Below, piece after piece: positions 1-7,200 of a stretch of DNA of 12,251 bases (position 1 is its first letter; every line of letters begins with the position of its first letter). Position numbers and translations under genes: made by a program. The notes under the pieces were generated by a model. It was given only the letters and a program-made list of their open reading frames with translations. It searched no databases and was not told the DNA's origin. This stretch comes from an uncultured Collinsella sp. (GTDB lineage Bacteria > Actinomycetota > Coriobacteriia > Coriobacteriales > Coriobacteriaceae): the NCBI GenBank assembly GCA_900542235.1, contig UQNB01000057.1:1-12251 (forward strand). Direction: 5' to 3'.

Positions 1-28
1 AATGCCCGGGATTCGACCCCCGGGCATT
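1..28 (-). terminator. Hairpin after the small membrane-protein gene, probable weak terminator
   Basis: A perfect 10-bp stem (AATGCCCGGG at 1-10, CCCGGGCATT at 19-28) with an 8-nt loop begins 1 nt beyond the TAA stop of the minus-strand small gene. The sequence past the hairpin is outside the window. In the second copy the run that follows is only U-poor (UUUAACAAAAACC), so termination may be weak, or the stem may mainly stabilise the RNA 3' end. Confidence 0.5.
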
Positions 29-140
29 CTTATTTGCGCTTGCGGCGCAAATGCCGTCCACCGTCCGCACCGCGCGTGCGCCTACGGACCTTAAACCGAA
101 CCTCATACGAGTCAAAAAACGCGATGACGAACGAGCCCAC
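1..140. repeat. Direct repeat, copy A (hairpin plus 3' end of small membrane-protein gene)
   Basis: Copy A of a long direct repeat whose partner lies at 481-620. By eye 134 of 140 positions match, and the first 50 are identical. The repeat holds a hairpin and the last ~34 codons of a small minus-strand gene. Homology stops abruptly after about position 140, inside that gene. Because copy A starts at the window edge, it may extend further left. Confidence 0.9.
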
Positions 141-179
141 CGTCGCGAGGGCGGCGAGCACATTAAGGAATTTCAGCAT
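30..179 (-). CDS. Small basic single-pass membrane protein, 49 aa, function unknown
   Basis: The ATG at 179 is preceded by a strong ribosome-binding site (GGAGGT, 6 nt spacing) and gives 49 residues. An in-frame upstream ATG at 257 has no such site. Residues ~4-23 are a hydrophobic helix (LNVLAALATVGSFVIAFF). The rest is strongly basic, with RRRTRG and a C-terminal LRRKRK, so by the positive-inside rule the tail should face the cytoplasm. I recognise no family. A LexA-like palindrome overlaps the likely promoter, and several SOS-induced division inhibitors in other bacteria are small single-helix membrane proteins. That role is a guess here. The gene's 3' third is duplicated at 510-620, and its codons show a clean stop followed at once by a hairpin. 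It is separated from the pilus operon by that operon's terminator. Confidence 0.65.
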   Translation of the reverse strand: MLKFLNVLAALATVGSFVIAFFDSYEVRFKVRRRTRGADGGRHLRRKRK

Positions 180-480
180 TTGGGGACCTCCGATCGAGTC
201 GTCGGCCGCCCGCGCACGGAATGCGTCGCAAAGCCATTTTACTGCGAGCACTCGCACTTACAGCTGGTAAACGCGATTTTGACAAACATTTGTTCGATAG
301 TTACAAACACTATTCATCATCCAGCGGAGCCTGGCCGCATTGTCCGGGTTTGCCCGACGTGTTTGCGTTTTCAAAATGTCCCGGATCGGCGGGGCGATTC
401 GGGATACAATGTCAATAGAAAACGACGCACCCCGCGTAAATGTTTGGGAGCGCGGGCGGCCTAGTTTTCGGTTTTTGTTA
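180..480. other. Intergenic stretch between the two repeat copies
   Basis: No convincing gene is seen on either strand. The part near 180-300 is the leader and promoter of the small membrane-protein gene. The part from about 310 to 480 has no recognisable coding pattern. It contains one half of a perfect 12-bp inverted repeat (204-215 against 450-461) and a TACAAT (405-410) that lacks a matching -35. A T-rich run (465-479) lies directly before the second repeat copy. Confidence 0.5.
257..297 (-). promoter_or_regulatory. Probable promoter of the small membrane-protein gene with a LexA/SOS-like box
   Basis: On the minus strand a -35 TTGTCA (285-280) is followed after 17 nt by a weak -10 TGTAAG (262-257). 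That would leave a leader of about 70 nt before the ATG at 179. Overlapping the -35 is CAAACATTTGTTCG (283-296), which differs at one base from the CGAAC-N4-GTTCG form of the Gram-positive/actinobacterial LexA box. The same palindrome overlaps a plus-strand TTGACA (279-284)/TACAAA (302-307) pair with a 17-nt spacer, but no plus-strand gene follows it. The -10 is poor, so the promoter call is moderate. Confidence 0.4.
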
Positions 481-508
481 AATGCCCGGGATTCGACCCC
501 CGGGCATT
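481..508 (-). terminator. Second copy of the repeat hairpin
   Basis: This is identical to the hairpin at 1-28: a 10-bp stem with an 8-nt loop. On the minus strand it follows the stop of the truncated gene copy and is followed by UUUAACAAAAACC, so it is not a classical U-tract terminator. Confidence 0.45.
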
Positions 509-509
509 C

Positions 510-620
510 TTATTTGCGCTTGCGGCGCAAATGCCTTCTACCGTCCGCACCGCGCGTGCGCCTACGGACCTTAATCCGAACCTCATACGAGTCAAGAAAC
601 GCGATGACGAACGTGCCCGC
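510..620 (-). pseudogene. 5'-truncated remnant of the small basic membrane-protein gene
   Basis: The minus-strand frame ending in TAA at 512-510 encodes a tail (FVIAFLDSYEVRIKVRRRTR... ending LRRKRK) almost identical to the last ~34 residues of the 49-aa protein at 30-179, with changes such as F to L, F to I and G to R. Upstream the similarity stops near 620. The first part of the helix, the start codon and the ribosome-binding site are missing. The frame stays open for some codons upstream but has no good start, so I call it a remnant rather than a gene. The alternative frame here (461-739) is a shadow. Confidence 0.7.
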
Positions 621-650
621 ATCGGACGATGGAGGCTGGCTGCGTTATCC

Positions 651-688
651 AAAAAAACGGGGCAGACTCCAGCGCGGAGTCTGCCCCG
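651..688 (-). terminator. Intrinsic terminator of the pilus operon
   Basis: A perfect 13-bp stem (CGGGGCAGACTCC at 658-670, GGAGTCTGCCCCG at 676-688) with a 5-nt loop is followed on the minus strand by seven U residues (657-651). It lies about 100 nt past the stop of the LPLTG pilin. Nothing coding is seen between that stop and the hairpin. Confidence 0.93.
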
Positions 689-788
689 AAAAGAGAATGG
701 CAAAGCAAGAACGTCGATGGACGAGAAAAGTGTCCGCAAGTCTCATGGCCATCACATCCCACCTGCCAAAGGGATGGGTGAGCGAGCG

Positions 789-2468
789 TTACTCCTGCTC
801 GGACTCCTCAGCCTGCTTACGGCTGCGGATGAGGTGCGCCACGCCGATGCACAGCACCGCGCCACCAGCGATCCAAGTGAAGGTCACGCCATTGAGACCG
901 GTGAGGGGGAGGTTGGAGCCCTTCTTATTCTCGACGGTAAGGATGACGGTACCATCAGTCTGAGTAGCGCCCTCAAGGATAACGAAGTCGGAAGTCTCCG
1001 CCGTCCTGGTGACTGTCACGTTCTGCGCCTCTTCCTCGGTTTTATGAAGACTGTCTGCACTAGACGCCTGAGTCGAGATCGTGAAAGTGAAGTCCTTCAG
1101 CGAATTGTAGTTGCCGAGGGCAGTCTGCTCATGAACGGTGTAAGTACCGGCGTCAAGTCCCTTGATGTAAATTTCGCCATTTTCATCAGTGAAGAACTCA
1201 TGCGGCGTTTCACCAAGGTTGCCATGTTCCTGAACGTATTTGTTCTTAGAAGCGCTGCCGTCCGCATTGTCATCAGGAACGGTAGCCTGGATGGTAAATC
1301 CAACATTCTGGAGCTTGTCCTTGCTTTCGTGATCTTGCTTGACGAGTTTGAGCGCGTAGGTGTAGTCGCGTACGGTGTCGGGCATGGAGGTGCCGGTACC
1401 CTCTGCCATGGGGTTGTTGGAGTAAACGAGCTTGACGGTGTTCTCGTTGCCGTTGCCGCCCACGACAACATTGGCGTCCTTTTCGGGGTCGAGCTTGGCG
1501 GTATACTCGACATAAATCTTCGTCTGCGCGGAGAGATCGGCCACGGCGGTCTTGAGGTCGGTGAACTTGACAGTCAGGGTCGACTTGCCGGTGAGTTCGT
1601 CGGCGGTGACGTCAGCAGTGTAGTTGTTGTCTGCCGCGATCTCTGTTGCAGTACCACGATCCGTCCCGGCGTAAACCTTGATGCTGCCTTTCTCTGCGGT
1701 CAGGCCGGCGGACAGTTCGTCGTAGAACTCATACTTGCACGTACTAAAGGACGCAACGTTGTTGGCGACGGTGCCGGTAAGCTGGTAGTTCACGTTCTGG
1801 CCCATCTGCGAATCGGCCTTGTCCGCCCAGATGCTGTTCGGCTTGTCGTCCTTGACCTTCTTGGTCACGGTAGGAATGCTGGTCTTCTCGGTAACGGTCA
1901 CGGACTTGCCGCCAACGAGGGCAAAGATGGGCGAGGTACCGGTGTTGGGCTTAGAGACGTCCAGCGCGTCGGTCACAAAGAGGTAGTAGCCGTTGCTCGT
2001 AGCGGTAAAAGGAGTGCCAGCAGCGAAGGAAGCACCCGTCTGGGTGGAAGCCTTGGCCACGGCATCCGCGATCTTGTAGAGCAGGTCGTTGTTATTCACG
2101 CGGGTATCGTCAGTGGTGTCCTTCACGTTCTGGGCAAGATAGTCCGCGACGGCCTCGGGGGTCGAGGAGTCGTCAATGCCGGAGCCCTTGACCTTCTTGA
2201 GAACACCGATGACGGCCCCCTTCGTCTCATTGTTCGCCCAATTAATGTCCGAGGCGACCTTGGATTTGTTCTGGTCCACAACCTTGGCCGTAAAGATCTG
2301 ATACGCCTTAAACTTGGTCGTGCCATTCTTGTCGACCTGCGTGATTGTGATCGTATCGTCACCCTCAGCAAACGCCATGGTCACCGGGGCCATGACGCCG
2401 CCGAAGCTCAGCGCTGCTGTGAGGCCGGCGGTTACTGCCAGGCGTGCGATGTTCTTGTTCATGTGCAT
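789..2468 (-). CDS. LPLTG-anchored isopeptide-forming pilin, probable major (shaft) pilin, 559 aa
   Basis: Sortase-polymerised pilin of the SpaA/FimA kind, exported and joined covalently on the cell surface. The ATG at 2468 (MHMNKN) is chosen because GAGG lies 7 nt upstream; the longer frame to 2534 has no such site. A signal peptide (residues 1 to ~34, ending MAFA) is followed by a pilin N-terminal domain (KFKAYQIFTAKV, NGYYLFVTDA). VTVTEK at 190-195 has a lysine where pilin motifs carry the linking lysine. A central domain (VNYQLTGTV) comes next, then a C-terminal Cna-B-like domain with an E-box-like YTVHEQTALGNY (~443-454). The sorting signal is LPLTG (520-524), a membrane helix and a basic/acidic tail. 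It is paralogous to the upstream 553-aa pilin. It is the last gene of the operon, with 108 nt between the two genes and a terminator beyond. The shaft role is inferred from position and size. Confidence 0.9.
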   Translation of the reverse strand: MHMNKNIARLAVTAGLTAALSFGGVMAPVTMAFAEGDDTITITQVDKNGTTKFKAYQIFTAKVVDQNKSKVASDINWANNETKGAVIGVLKKVKGSGIDDSSTPEAVADYLAQNVKDTTDDTRVNNNDLLYKIADAVAKASTQTGASFAAGTPFTATSNGYYLFVTDALDVSKPNTGTSPIFALVGGKSVTVTEKTSIPTVTKKVKDDKPNSIWADKADSQMGQNVNYQLTGTVANNVASFSTCKYEFYDELSAGLTAEKGSIKVYAGTDRGTATEIAADNNYTADVTADELTGKSTLTVKFTDLKTAVADLSAQTKIYVEYTAKLDPEKDANVVVGGNGNENTVKLVYSNNPMAEGTGTSMPDTVRDYTYALKLVKQDHESKDKLQNVGFTIQATVPDDNADGSASKNKYVQEHGNLGETPHEFFTDENGEIYIKGLDAGTYTVHEQTALGNYNSLKDFTFTISTQASSADSLHKTEEEAQNVTVTRTAETSDFVILEGATQTDGTVILTVENKKGSNLPLTGLNGVTFTWIAGGAVLCIGVAHLIRSRKQAEESEQE

Positions 2469-2576
2469 CTTCTTTCCTCTGCTTTCTACTTCGTAACTCA
2501 TTCGATCGGTCATCATCTGTCTGTGTCTTAGCATCTACTTCGCTACGTTTCGCCCCGCTCTCTGTGGGGCTGCCAG

Positions 2577-4238
2577 CTACTCTTTATGGCTGCCACCTCC
2601 CCGCTTGACCAGGAGCGCGACCACGATGAGCGCGGCTCCGGCGACCGCTGCGGCGGCCGCGGCGTACATTGCCATATCGCCAGTCGAGGGCATAAAGCCT
2701 CCGGTGGTAATGCTAGGGGGTGTGCCGGTGGGCGTGTTGATGAGCGACGCCTCCAGGCTGCCCGTCGACCCGTCCGCGCTGTCGGCGCGCAGGGGCGACT
2801 CGGCCGTGATGGTGAGTTTGGGCTTGGCGGCGGCCACCTGGTCGACGTCCAGGCCCTCGGCCTTGACCGTCACGGAGCGCGTGCCCTCAAAGGCGGTGTA
2901 GCCCTTGGGTGCCTTGAGCTCGCGGACCTCCAGGCTGCCCGAGTCCACGCCCGAGACGGTCACGCGGCCGTCCTCGCCCGTGGTGACGGTGGCCTTGCCC
3001 TCTGCATCCCACGTGCCGTCGGCCGCCAGTGTGCGACCGCGGTCGTCGGCGATGCTCAGGACCGCCCCGGCAAGCGGCTTGTCGCCGTCGCTGCCGCGCT
3101 TGGTGAGCGCGAGATCCCAGGTGTAGGCGCACGCGTCATCGCTCGGCGTACGGGTGAAGCCGGCGTCGCCGGACTGGTCGGCAAAGGGAGAGCGCGGGTA
3201 GCGCAGGTAGACCTCGTTGGGGTTGCCCTTCGCGATGCCGTGGTTGCATGCGCTGTTGAGCGGCGCGTTGTACACGGCGACCACGCGGGCGCCCGCGGTG
3301 AAGGCGTCGGCCCCGCCGAGCGCGGCGATGAGGTCGCCGGTGCGGACGGTGAAGGCTCCGTCCGCCGCTACCTTGGTGGCGCACTGGGCCGTGATATCGG
3401 TCCAGCCCTTCGCGGGCTCGGTGCCGGCGCGGCCGTCCTTGCCGGCCTGGACCGCGTCAAAGCCGCCGTCCGCGCCCGCCGCCACGTACACGCGCACGCT
3501 CGCGACCACCTTGGAGGGGTCGAGCCCCGCGCCCATGGTGTCGACGAACCGCACCGCATAGGTGTCGTAGGCCGTGAGCCCCGCCGGGACCGTGGCCGAG
3601 AGACGCCAGTACAGGTCGTCGGCGACCGTTGCGTCGGCGGCCTTCTGCCAAGCGGCGGTGCTGTCCTCCAGCACATGCTTGGCCACCTTGGGGGTCGCGG
3701 CCTTGGGCTTGACGGTGACGGCGCTACCGCCGACCAGGGCCATGATCGGCGCGGTGCCGGCCTCGTTCTGGGAAATGGCGTCGTCGTCGGCGACGATGAG
3801 CCAGTAGCCGCAAGGCAGCTCGGCCGCCGTGCCCGCGTTAAGGGCCACAGAAGGGACGCCGACTTTGCAAATTGCTCTGGCAAGTTTTGCCATCAGCGCC
3901 GTCGTCATGTGTCCGTCGGCATTCATCCATTCGGCTGCCGATTGCGCCGTCGAGGCCGAGCTATCAAGCCCCGCGTCATGAAGCACCGGAAGAACGGCTT
4001 GACGAACCGCGCCATTCGTCCACGTTACGTCAGTTGCAATTTTTTGGCCAGCATCGTCATTGTCGACAACGGTCGCCGAAAAGAGCTGGTGCGCGTCATA
4101 CCGCGTCGCAACCGTACCGTCCACCGTAATGGCTCCGGTGTCGGCAGCACGGGCCGCCCCAGGGGCAATCGCGAAAGACAGAATAGCGACCATGATTATC
4201 GTCGCGGCAGCCAACAAGCGGCGGTTAAGCCTACTCAC
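2577..4238 (-). CDS. MPSTG-anchored pilin subunit, probable minor or basal pilin, 553 aa
   Basis: Second sortase substrate of the operon. The start chosen is GTG at 4238, preceded by GAGGTGG with 5 nt spacing. It overlaps the stop of the adhesin gene (GTGAGTAG, 8 bp), implying translational coupling. The signal peptide covers residues 1 to ~33 (ending ARA). The N-terminal pilin domain (RYDAHQLFSATVV, GYWLIVADD, GTAPIMALVGG) matches that of the LPLTG pilin. VTVKPK at 174-179 fits the VxVYPK pilin lysine motif better than its paralogue does. A Cna-B domain has a good E-box, LEVRELKAPKGY (436-447). The end is MPSTG (516-520), an Ala/Val-rich helix and KRGGGSHKE. The exported part has five cysteines, an odd number. 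GC content is very high over 2580-3840 but lower towards the 5' end. Whether it is shaft, side or base subunit cannot be read from sequence. Confidence 0.87.
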   Translation of the reverse strand: MSRLNRRLLAAATIIMVAILSFAIAPGAARAADTGAITVDGTVATRYDAHQLFSATVVDNDDAGQKIATDVTWTNGAVRQAVLPVLHDAGLDSSASTAQSAAEWMNADGHMTTALMAKLARAICKVGVPSVALNAGTAAELPCGYWLIVADDDAISQNEAGTAPIMALVGGSAVTVKPKAATPKVAKHVLEDSTAAWQKAADATVADDLYWRLSATVPAGLTAYDTYAVRFVDTMGAGLDPSKVVASVRVYVAAGADGGFDAVQAGKDGRAGTEPAKGWTDITAQCATKVAADGAFTVRTGDLIAALGGADAFTAGARVVAVYNAPLNSACNHGIAKGNPNEVYLRYPRSPFADQSGDAGFTRTPSDDACAYTWDLALTKRGSDGDKPLAGAVLSIADDRGRTLAADGTWDAEGKATVTTGEDGRVTVSGVDSGSLEVRELKAPKGYTAFEGTRSVTVKAEGLDVDQVAAAKPKLTITAESPLRADSADGSTGSLEASLINTPTGTPPSITTGGFMPSTGDMAMYAAAAAAVAGAALIVVALLVKRGGGSHKE

Positions 4239-7200
4239 GGCTACCACCTCGACCTTGATCGCGATGGCGACGAGCATGCATCCACGTCGCAGCAAAACAC
4301 AGCAGCGATGCACCAGCCAGATACGTCATAGTCAAGCCAGCCCCGCCCGCCTCAGGAAGCGTGGTCGAGTACCTGTTGGTAAAAGTCGGCGGCTCCCGGG
4401 AGCCATTGTCATACGTGACGACGGTGTCGAGCTGCTCATGCTCATTGTCGATAGTCACGTTAACCGTAACATCGTGCCCGACTGTGTCGTAGGCGATGTG
4501 GTCCTTGACGTTGTTCTCGGCGCCCTCGGGGACGACCTCAGAGATGGCGTAAGTGTAGGTACCGGCCTTGTTGTAATCGACATTGAAGGAGACGTTGCCC
4601 TTGGCGTCGTTGGTCACCGTCTGGAGCACCTTGCCATCGGCGTCCTTGAGCGCGAACGAGAACTGCCCCTTCTTGAATGTGCCCCCTTCAAGCACTTTCT
4701 TAGCCCGAATTGTTACAGTTCCCTTTAGACGATTGTCATAGACCCAAATCTCGTCCTTTTTGTCATCGCCTATGATCTCCGCACCGCCGGCGATGGTCTT
4801 TGCCTTAGCTAGCGCAGTTCGATAATCCTCGTCACTCGCGCTGCCCTTGAGCATGATCCACGTGGGATCGGCCTTGGCATAGCCAACAGGCGCCCTGGTC
4901 TCCACGAGCTGGTAGAGCACGCAACTGTTCATCGCCTTGTCGCTCGTGCCGAACGATATCTTGCCGTTGGCATCGGTCTCAGCGGTGGCAAACAACGCTC
5001 TGGTGCTCTCCCCACCCATATCCACGCTGTAGAGCATGAACTCCGCCCCTTTGAGCGTAGCACCGACCTGCTGGGCGTCGTACTTGGTCATCGTGATGCC
5101 GTAACCATTGCCACCCGCACTAGCGGAAGCGTTCTGGATGGTCCATATTCGCTCGTCAATCGCCGTGCCTTCCGTCACACCCGTAAGCTTGGCGGTATTG
5201 GAAAGAGACACCTCTTCACCGGGGTTTCCGGTCGGGATAACCTCGTACTCGACCTTGAGGTATTTCTCGTCGGGCACCTCAAGAGTCAACTTCGTACGCG
5301 AGCCAGATTCATCATTGACTTGCTCCATCTTCGACGAATAGTCCTTATCAGTCAGCGGTGACCAGGCGCCATTCACCCGCTCATAGACCTTAAGCGTCGA
5401 CGGCACCAGCGTGCACTTGGCATCCATGGTATCGACGAGCTCAAGGAAGTCAGTGCCACTCTTAAGGGCAACAGCAGATTCGTTAACAAGAATGGTGTAC
5501 TTTATTCGATTGCTACTACTGACCTGCTCACCGGTCTTTTTGATGACGTTGTTCTTGATGGTGACGGCACCGCTACCGAAGTCGAACTCTTTATCTCCCG
5601 ACTTAGCGCATGCGGAGTTGGTAAACATCACCTCATTCTTAGAAACATCGAGTTCGTCGCGCTTGACCGCCGTTTTGTATGTGAGTTTCGCGTAGCCGGC
5701 ATAGCTTCCAAGCTTAGTCGTGGGGATGGAGAAAGTGACCGTGTTGCCCCTGCCGCTAACGTTGCCGGCGGCAAGCGTCTGACCCGTAACGACCTCCTTG
5801 GCCTCGCTTCCGCGATGAAGCCCCGTATGCTGATCGTAGGGGTTTTGCACGAGCGTGTACGTGGCGGAACCCGCAACATAGCTCATGCCGTCCGGAAGGC
5901 TGTCAACGATATTCAGCGATTTACCGTAGAGTTTTCCGGCTCCATAATATTCTCCGGCGTCGCTCTTGTTACGGTTCGCGTACACCGTCCACTCAACAAT
6001 CCATGCGCCCTTCTCGTCCGAGCCGTCAACGGCGCTCCATTCGAAGCCCTCCTTCCAAGACACCTTCGCCTCAGCTTTCGGCTTCTCGACCGCGGGCGTC
6101 GTTTCCTTGTTGACAACATACATTGGACTATCGGTGTAGTACGGCCAACCACCGTTCTGCCCCGGCACCGTAACCGATGCGAAGTTCGAGTACCAGCCCG
6201 ATAGTGCTTCGGACGTGGTGGTATAGGTGATGACGGCGTAGTCCTCGCTCTTGAGGGCGGCCTTCACCTTGTCGTTAACATAGATATCAAGGTCGAAGTT
6301 TCTTTTGTTACCATTCTCCGATACGACCTTATTAGCCTGAGTATCTACAAGTTCATTTTTAGTTAGCTTCCAATCGACATCTGGAGACAGATCGGTTTCA
6401 CCGATCTTGATCTTTATTGACTTGACATCAACACCAAGTTCTTGCTTCCACGCCGACTGAAACGTATCCTTCACCGTCACCAAACCAGGATTGGCCGCAT
6501 TGACAATAGCCTTAAGCGCGACACGCGTCTCCCACGTCGCTCTACCCGTCGTCGCGGCTTCATCGGAGCTCACGAGCCTCTTAGTGATCGGCGTACCGAC
6601 CAGCTGCGGCGTGAACTGACCTTCGCTGGCGCCGGAAACGGAACCCTCGCGCTCGATGGTCGCGTTATTGCGCACGGTGTCGTACGAGCTCGTGTCGTTC
6701 ATCTTGGTGTGATAGACGATACGATAGGTGGCGCGCTTGTCGGCAAGGTCGGTCGGGAACGTGTAAGAAAACGAGTTCTGCGACGGATCGAGCGCGCCGG
6801 TCGCAAGAACCTCCGACCCGGAGCTGCCCTTGTAAACCGTGTAGCCCCCTGTATACGTTTGCTTATCATCCAGACGGTCAGTGAACATATAGCCGCTCAT
6901 ATCAACTTTGAGTTCGCCTTGATTGAGTGCGACAGTCCACGAGATATCGGAGGGCGAGCCCGAACCGTCAGACTTCTTGATCATGTCATAGCGAAACTTG
7001 CTGGGAGCAACAGTCACAGAGCCGTTTTGGCGATCGCTCGAGCTGCCCCACTCCCACGTTGCCGTGTTCTTGGATGCGTCCTGCTCGTCGACAAACTCGC
7101 CGTTACCCGCGGAAACACCGCTCTTCAGCACCGTCTCATACGTAATCGTGTGCTTCCCCTGGGAAAGGTTGCCCAGATTGTCGATGGTCACAGTCTGACC

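Larger units (their letters stand above)
481..620. repeat. Direct repeat, copy B
   Basis: Copy B of the repeat at 1-140, with six mismatches by eye (around 56, 59, 95, 106, 134 and 139 of the unit). It keeps the hairpin and the small gene's stop codon, but homology breaks near 620. Beyond that, 30 bp of unrelated sequence leads into the pilus-operon terminator. Confidence 0.9.

Noticed and set aside
1..28. T-arm-like GGTCGAATC in the repeat hairpin, suggesting a tRNA fragment
   Set aside because: The stem continues as a simple 10-bp hairpin, and no D-arm or anticodon arm lies on either side.
279..307. Plus-strand promoter TTGACA-17-TACAAA
   Set aside because: The sequence fits, but no supported plus-strand gene follows, and the palindrome shared with the minus-strand promoter explains part of the match.
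755..776. CATCCC/GGGATG stem after the LPLTG pilin stop
   Set aside because: Only 6 bp with a 10-nt loop and no U-tract. The strong terminator at 651-688 explains the 3' end.
531..2531. Long plus-strand open frame opposite the LPLTG pilin (and similar at 2586-4331)
   Set aside because: These are antisense shadows of GC-rich pilin genes. They have no ribosome-binding site or recognisable domain, while the minus strand has full signal peptides, domains and anchors.
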